From Albidovulum sp. (GTDB lineage: Bacteria > Pseudomonadota > Alphaproteobacteria > Rhodobacterales > Rhodobacteraceae), in the NCBI GenBank assembly GCA_030837825.1, contig JAUQYB010000087.1:1-52816 (forward strand): DNA of 52,816 nucleotides, given 5' to 3'. Under the pieces are notes generated by a model. That model saw only the letters and a list, made by a program, of their open reading frames with translations. It was not told the origin of the DNA and ran no database searches. Positions 51,843-52,816 of this stretch are shown piece by piece. Positions within the stretch are counted from its first letter, which is position 1. The number at the start of each line of letters is the position of its first letter. The position numbers and the translations under genes are program-made.

Positions 51843-51871
51843 GGCCACGTCATATGACGGCCGGACAGGCA

Positions 51872-51900
51872 AGTCTAGCATCGGATCGAAGCCTGGCCAA
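51872..51900 (-). promoter_or_regulatory. probable promoter of zwf-pgl-pgi
   Basis: On the minus strand, TTGGCC (51900-51895) and TAGACT (51877-51872) are separated by exactly 17 bp. The predicted start near 51865 gives a leader of about 50 nt that contains both palindromes. Confidence 0.45.
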
Positions 51901-52042
51901 CGGCTGCCCCGGTGACGCCGGGCGGAGAACGGCGCCCGGCCCGATCATCCGCAGGCGCCCGCAGCGATTGTGCCCGACACAAACGCCGCGGTGGCCTCCG
52001 GCCGGGCTTTGCGCTAGGCACGGGGCGCCCGAGGAGCGCCGC

Positions 52043-52816
52043 ATGACCGAAACCACCCAGCCCCGCCGCCAGGACGGAGACAGTCTTCCGGGCTTTTTCC
52101 TCGCGCTCGCGACCTATGTGTTCTGGGGCTTCCTGCCCTTCTACATGAAGGCCCTCGCCCATATTGCGCCCGCCGAGGTCGTCGCGCACCGGATCCTCTG
52201 GTCGGTGCCGGTCGCCGGCGCGGTTCTGGTGGCGACGGGCCGCACCGCCGATCTCGCCCGCGCGTTGCGCACGCCGAAGATGCTCGGCATGGGCGCGCTG
52301 ACCGCCGCCATCGTGTCGTTGAACTGGGGCATCTACGTCTGGGCGATCGGGTCCGGCCATGCGCTCGACGCCGCCCTCGGCTATTATATCAACCCGCTGT
52401 TCTCGATCTTCCTCGGCCGCGTGCTGCTCCACGAACGGCTTCTGCCGGCGCAATGGCTGGCGATCGGCCTTGCCTGCGTCGCCGTGGCGATCCTGACCTG
52501 GGAGGTCGGCCGCGTTCCGGTCGTGGCGCTCAGCCTGCCGCTGACCTGGGGGATCTACGCCTTCTTCAAGAGGTCGCTGCCGATCGGCCCCAATCAGGGC
52601 TTCATGCTGGAAATCCTGATGCTGGCGCCGTTCGCGCTTGGCTATATGATCCGGCAGGCGCTCATCGGGCAAAGTCATTTCCTGCAAGGCGTTCCCTTCG
52701 ACACCGCGATGCTGCTGGGCTGCGGCGCCGTCACCGCGGTGCCGCTGATCCTCTATGCCAACGCGGCCAAGCGGCTGACGCTTTCGACCATCGCGATCAT
52801 GCAGTACATCGCGCCG
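52043..52816 (+). CDS. rarD: EamA-family permease RarD, 5' part only
   Basis: 258 codons are present and the frame runs off the window end without a stop. A short polar N-terminus (MTETTQPRRQDGDSLPG) is followed by repeated membrane helices. The RarD signatures LATYVFWGFLPFYMKALAHI, EVVAHRILWSVPVAG, and LNWGIYVWAIGSGHALDAAL are visible, as is LGYYINPLFSIFLGRVLLHE. RarD proteins are drug/metabolite-type transporters; the family is named for chloramphenicol resistance, but physiological substrates are mostly unknown. GAGGAG precedes the ATG. It is divergent from zwf with a 229-bp gap. Confidence 0.93.
   Translation, partial: MTETTQPRRQDGDSLPGFFLALATYVFWGFLPFYMKALAHIAPAEVVAHRILWSVPVAGAVLVATGRTADLARALRTPKMLGMGALTAAIVSLNWGIYVWAIGSGHALDAALGYYINPLFSIFLGRVLLHERLLPAQWLAIGLACVAVAILTWEVGRVPVVALSLPLTWGIYAFFKRSLPIGPNQGFMLEILMLAPFALGYMIRQALIGQSHFLQGVPFDTAMLLGCGAVTAVPLILYANAAKRLTLSTIAIMQYIAP

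Noticed and set aside
51968..51982. TTGTG-CCCGA-CACAA inverted repeat upstream of rarD
   Set aside because: Stems of only five bases with no matching promoter geometry; too likely by chance.

Overview
The window is 52.8 kb of very GC-rich chromosome. Almost all genes have strong G/C third-position bias and closely packed operons. The gene content points to an alphaproteobacterium of the Rhodobacteraceae (Rhodobacter/Rhodovulum/Defluviimonas-like). The evidence is a ctrA gene with an adjacent sciP (DUF1153), a ChpT phosphotransferase, the ornithine-lipid pair olsB-olsA, folate-dependent TrmFO, a DUF3553 protein, LpxI in place of LpxH, and an Entner-Doudoroff-type zwf-pgl-pgi operon. This is mainly conserved chromosome. 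I see no phage, insertion sequence, CRISPR array, rRNA or tRNA gene.

Layout. 0-10 kb: the 5' end of rplM (cut by the window edge) with a structured leader; a tiny CxxCxGxG zinc protein; a secreted repeat protein; a PaaI-type thioesterase; an atypical enoyl-CoA hydratase paralogue; a heme A synthase / M32 carboxypeptidase / MFS operon; trmJ; thiE-like; olsB-olsA. 10-23.6 kb: chpT, proB-proA behind obgE, trmFO-gluQ, hisI, a NifU/IscU-like scaffold, a 40-aa membrane peptide with a strong terminator, ligA-recG, then sciP-ctrA with a recognisable CtrA/CcrM-type control region. 23.7-37 kb: mnmA on the plus strand, then a long minus-strand envelope and translation cluster read as pyrH, frr, uppS, cdsA, dxr, rseP, a small single-TM protein, bamA, ompH/skp, fabZ, lpxA, lpxI, lpxB. 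37-45.7 kb: miaA (no ordinary start codon visible), an AraC-type regulator, and a five-gene peptide-type ABC importer operon. That operon contains a small tryptophan-rich membrane protein gene of foreign-looking codon use and a permease with an extra hydrophobic insertion. 45.8-52.8 kb: a FemAB/GNAT-like protein, a small TM peptide, glucokinase, and the convergent zwf-pgl-pgi operon with a LacI-family-like operator, ending in the 5' part of rarD.

How genes work together. CtrA, SciP and ChpT are parts of one phosphorelay/cell-cycle circuit. Five tRNA-modification enzymes (TrmJ, TrmFO, GluQ, MnmA, MiaA) lie in separate loci. LpxA/LpxI/LpxB, FabZ, BamA, Skp, RseP, Dxr, UppS and CdsA form the outer-membrane/isoprenoid supply block. 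Glk, Zwf, Pgl and Pgi make and consume glucose-6-phosphate. The parts that most deserve follow-up are the small gene inside the ABC operon together with the modified permease, the zwf operator, the rplM leader, the apparently leaderless trmJ, and the miaA start.
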